This document shows positions 62,324 to 64,000 of a stretch of DNA of 64,000 nucleotides, piece after piece (position 1 is the stretch's first letter; each line of letters opens with the position of its first letter). This stretch comes from Wenzhouxiangella sp. (GTDB lineage: Bacteria > Pseudomonadota > Gammaproteobacteria > Xanthomonadales > Wenzhouxiangellaceae): contig SLKT01000042.1 of assembly GCA_007134485.1 (NCBI GenBank), forward strand, positions 47,065 through 111,064, written 5' to 3'. Below the pieces are notes generated by a model. That model was not told the origin of the DNA, ran no database searches, and saw only the letters and a program-made list of their open reading frames with translations. Both the position numbers and the translations under genes were made by a program.

Positions 62324-62814
62324 GGCCGGCGAGCCCGGGCATGAACCAGCGCTTCCTGGCGGCGCAGTGCCTCATCGAGACGATTCAAGTCAATCTCCAG
62401 CGCCCTGGCGAGTTTGCGGCAGGTTTCAATGGTGAGATTCTCGGTGCCCCGCTCGATACGGGCGATATGCGACTGGCTGGTGGCCATGCTCTCAGCCAAG
62501 TGGGTTTGCGACCACCCCTTACCCAGACGCAGGCTGCGCACGGTCTCGCCTTGTTCCCCGTAGAACTGCTCTGCCACCCAGCGCCGGCCTTCTTCCATGT
62601 CGGCACACCCTGCGGGATCCTGCTCCCAGTCCCCCACCAGGTCCTGAATGGTGGAGAAATGTTTCGGTGGCGGTTCAATCGATGTCTGGAAATTCTCGAA
62701 CGCAAGTATCTGGCAGCGGGTCCGGCTGCTCGCCTCCCCTGCATCACCGAAACTGGCCTTGTAGCTCTTCGTAGGCCCGGAGGACACGCTGTCCGATCGG
62801 ATGGTTTGAGTCAT
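62320..62814 (-). CDS. XRE-family HTH antitoxin-like protein
   Basis: A 164-aa protein. The C-terminal half is a clear XRE helix-turn-helix (about 90-145): VRSLRLGKGWSQTHLAESMATSQSHIARIERG, seen in parts, then ETCRKLARALEIDL. The N-terminal 85 residues are an unknown segment. The ATG at 62814 has a strong GGGAG 8 bp upstream and lies inside the toxin gene, overlapping it by 71 nt. No later good start is visible, so I accept the overlap. It probably represses its own promoter. Confidence 0.8.
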   Translation of the reverse strand: MTQTIRSDSVSSGPTKSYKASFGDAGEASSRTRCQILAFENFQTSIEPPPKHFSTIQDLVGDWEQDPAGCADMEEGRRWVAEQFYGEQGETVRSLRLGKGWSQTHLAESMATSQSHIARIERGTENLTIETCRKLARALEIDLNRLDEALRRQEALVHARARRP

Positions 62815-63151
62815 AGTCGAACTCCCGTGGTGCTATCGCAAGCACAAAATACTTCTGTTTTCCTGGCAAATAGGCATAAACAACACGATGTCGAATACCG
62901 GCCCGGTCCAGGTCCCAGGCCTTCAGCCGCCACAGGTCTCGCCCCTGTCTCCATTGCTCCTGCCATCGGCTGACATGAAAATCTTCGCGACCATGGGCGC
63001 CAAAATCGTGCACGGTCAAATTGTCTAGAAGGTCTTGATCCGAGGAAATCTGTTCCAGCAGCGCCAGAATGCGAGCGGCGGCCGGACGGTCAGATTGCCG
63101 CAACGCTTTCAGATCCTCAACCGCATCATCGTGGATATCTAAAGTGAACAA
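62744..63151 (-). CDS. RelE/ParE-superfamily toxin-like protein
   Basis: A 135-aa protein. The start FTLDIHDDAVEDLKALRQSD resembles the N-terminal strand and helix of RelE/HigB toxins. The later DLWRLKAWDLDRAGIRHRVVYAY and KYFVLAIAPREFDYD give the core sheet and basic residues. It is longer than typical RelE (about 95 aa). The start appears to be TTG at 63151, preceded by a stop three codons upstream in frame. A promoter and inverted repeat overlap this start. mRNA-interferase activity is inferred only. Confidence 0.75.
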   Translation of the reverse strand: MFTLDIHDDAVEDLKALRQSDRPAAARILALLEQISSDQDLLDNLTVHDFGAHGREDFHVSRWQEQWRQGRDLWRLKAWDLDRAGIRHRVVYAYLPGKQKYFVLAIAPREFDYDSNHPIGQRVLRAYEELQGQFR

Positions 63152-63177
63152 TATATCGACCTAGATATAACCGTCAA
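63150..63177 (-). promoter_or_regulatory. Promoter and candidate operator of the toxin-antitoxin genes
   Basis: On the minus strand, TTGACG (63172-63177) and TATATT (63150-63155) are spaced by 16 bp. Between and over them lies the inverted repeat TATATC (63152-63157) / GATATA (63164-63169), a likely antitoxin operator. The -10 overlaps the TTG start codon, so the mRNA may be leaderless or the true start may differ. Confidence 0.5.
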
Positions 63178-63184
63178 GTGAAAT

Positions 63185-63376
63185 TCAGCGTACCGCCGCA
63201 TACGACCCTCGAACCGCCTGCTGCCAGATGTACCCATTCACTTCCTGAGCCACCTGAGCCTTTTCTTGAAATTCTCCCACTATCTGCTGGGTGAAGGCCT
63301 CCCTGTCAAGCCTGCTAGGTATCCGCCAGCCAATCAGCTGAGCATGATCACGCAACTTGATGGTTATATTCACCAC
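63185..63376 (-). CDS. Small hypothetical ORF in the islet
   Basis: A 63-aa frame beginning at GTG inside a hairpin (63367-63422). It has a plausible amphipathic composition (REAFTQQIVGEFQEKAQVAQ) but no family I recognise and no clear ribosome-binding site. It could be a remnant of a larger gene. Low confidence. Confidence 0.25.
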   Translation of the reverse strand: MVNITIKLRDHAQLIGWRIPSRLDREAFTQQIVGEFQEKAQVAQEVNGYIWQQAVRGSYAAVR

Positions 63377-63422
63377 CCTGCCTACTGCGGCACCGCCAGG
63401 CGCTACGGGAGGGTGGTGAATA
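63367..63422. repeat. 13-bp inverted repeat (hairpin) in the islet
   Basis: TATTCACCACCCT (63367-63379) and its exact reverse complement (63410-63422) enclose a 30-nt GC-rich loop with its own GCGG/CCGC inner pairing. No T-run follows, so it is not a standard terminator. It might be a recombination or replication structure. Confidence 0.75.
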
Positions 63423-63575
63423 AGGCGGTTTCAATGTCCCACAAATTCTTCTGCAATGCCAGGCTTCATGCAGTACTTCTTGCTCTGGAGCAGGAGCTGA
63501 CGCGTTCGTTCCTGCCGGCAGTCGAGTTGCTGGCTCTGTGGTCACAGTTGAATCTTGATAACTATTAACCCCAAC

Positions 63576-63672
63576 GTCGTTGGTTCGAATTCGGACCGGG
63601 GAGCCATAAAAATCAAGGCCTCGCGACTGTTTCGGCGGCGCAAGGCCTTTTCATTTTCGGCGCTGGGTAACT
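63576..63672. repeat. Right 97-bp direct repeat (decayed tRNA-Asn 3' half plus terminator; attR-like)
   Basis: This is the same-orientation copy of 61785-61881. It lacks the tRNA 5' half. Mutations in the T-stem and acceptor region (TCGGACC instead of CCGACCC) would spoil a tRNA. Weaker similarity continues leftwards to about 63557, into the anticodon arm. It includes a second copy of the terminator (63615-63653). Confidence 0.85.
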
Positions 63673-63893
63673 AAGGAGCATCCAAATAACTCTGGACGCG
63701 AGCGACGGGTCTTCGTGGGATGGCCCGATTTCTGTACTTTCCCTTGACGTGACATTGCAAGCTGGTACTCCAGATTGACTGACATAGGAAAAACCCCCAT
63801 TATTAACCCGGCAGGTATGTAGATCACATTCAGGGCTTCAAGCAGGTCCCGAATCAAGGCGTCGCTCGCAGGCAATGGTGATTCCATTGGCAA
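63651..63893 (-). CDS. Hypothetical ORF beside the right repeat
   Basis: An 80-aa frame whose last codons lie inside the right direct repeat, so its 3' end was probably created or altered by the islet junction. The sequence EALNVIYIPAGLIMGVFP is somewhat hydrophobic; no family is recognised. Doubtful as a real gene. From 63894 to the end of the window I see no supported feature. Confidence 0.2.
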   Translation of the reverse strand: MPMESPLPASDALIRDLLEALNVIYIPAGLIMGVFPMSVNLEYQLAMSRQGKVQKSGHPTKTRRSRPELFGCSLVTQRRK

Positions 63894-64000
63894 GAGCGAG
63901 AACGCAGAGTTGGGGCCTGCTTGAAGTCCCTAACTAATTGAATTTAAAAGAGAGGCCGCAGTGTGGCTTTCGTCAGTCTGCGTTATCGAAACTTGCTGTA

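Larger units (their letters stand above)
61785..63672. mobile_element. Integrase-less 1.8-kb genomic islet at tRNA-Asn
   Basis: The islet is bounded by 97-bp direct repeats of the tRNA-Asn 3' half and terminator. Inside are a toxin-antitoxin pair, a DUF6941-like gene, a hairpin and short unrecognised ORFs. No integrase, transposase or mobilisation gene is present. It could be a decayed integrative element, a satellite moved in trans, or a decayed tandem tRNA duplication with inserted genes. The repeats are direct evidence; the mobility is inference. Confidence 0.6.

Noticed and set aside
62320-63151. A frameshift joining toxin and antitoxin into one damaged gene
   Set aside because: Each frame has its own family motifs and the inner ATG has a strong ribosome-binding site, so two overlapping genes are more likely.
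63266-63568. A 100-codon plus-strand ORF in the islet
   Set aside because: It crosses the hairpin, has no recognisable family or good start signal and runs opposite another doubtful ORF.

Overview
The window is a gene-dense, GC-rich chromosomal segment of a Gram-negative gammaproteobacterium. Four things support this: the minus-strand order yceD-rpmF-plsX-fabH-fabD-fabG-acpP-fabF-pabB-pabC-mltG-tmk-holB-pilZ; lptF/lptG; EF-P with EpmB; and a FimX-like protein together with PilZ. The PilZ and FimX genes, a HiPIP and the overall gene style point towards the Xanthomonadales/Chromatiales side, perhaps Wenzhouxiangellaceae, but that placement is an impression only. I see no rRNA, CRISPR array or insertion sequence. 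There is one tRNA gene, tRNA-Asn.

Layout. 1-4 kb: the 3' part of fadD, dinB, a class V aminotransferase-fold enzyme. 3.7-15.1 kb: a long minus-strand fatty acid, folate and cell-envelope operon, with maf divergent from it. 15.8-19.1 kb: a two-gene beta-oxidation complex (FadJ/FadI type). 19.1-24.1 kb: a minus-strand set holding an unusual methyltransferase-GspE/PilB ATPase fusion, a MoxR AAA ATPase, a class III aminotransferase and a small GNAT. 24.2-31.7 kb: housekeeping genes (sodC, HIT, SDR, FmdB, Slp, Hsp33, gph, ubiG, an MTA/SAH-deaminase-like hydrolase, efp), then divergent epmB. 32.8-40.3 kb: a degenerate REC-PAS-GGDEF-EAL protein, htpX, gluQ, accA-tilS-xseB, an AlkB-type dioxygenase and a HiPIP.

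40.3-48.8 kb is the most interesting part. A rightward operon (fatty acyl-AMP ligase, SDR reductase, acyl carrier protein, serine palmitoyltransferase) is divergent from a leftward operon that starts with a bacterial ceramide-synthase-type GNAT acyltransferase. That operon runs through a nucleotidyltransferase into lptF and lptG with 4-10 nt overlaps. The shared intergenic region carries a perfect CRP/Clp-type palindrome. I read this as a bacterial sphingolipid (ceramide) locus physically coupled to the LPS-export permease genes.

49.2-56 kb: a surface-glycan set (NeuB-SAF-cupin fusion, NeuA-HAD fusion, Gfo/Idh oxidoreductase, a surface-carbohydrate protein, a sulfotransferase) and a PlsC acyltransferase. 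56-61.7 kb: a DUF2339/DUF3999 membrane pair, a UbiE-type methyltransferase and ppa. 61.7-64 kb: tRNA-Asn followed by a 1.8-kb islet bounded by 97-bp direct repeats of the tRNA 3' half plus its terminator. The islet holds a RelE/ParE-like toxin, an overlapping XRE antitoxin and a DUF6941-like protein, with no integrase.
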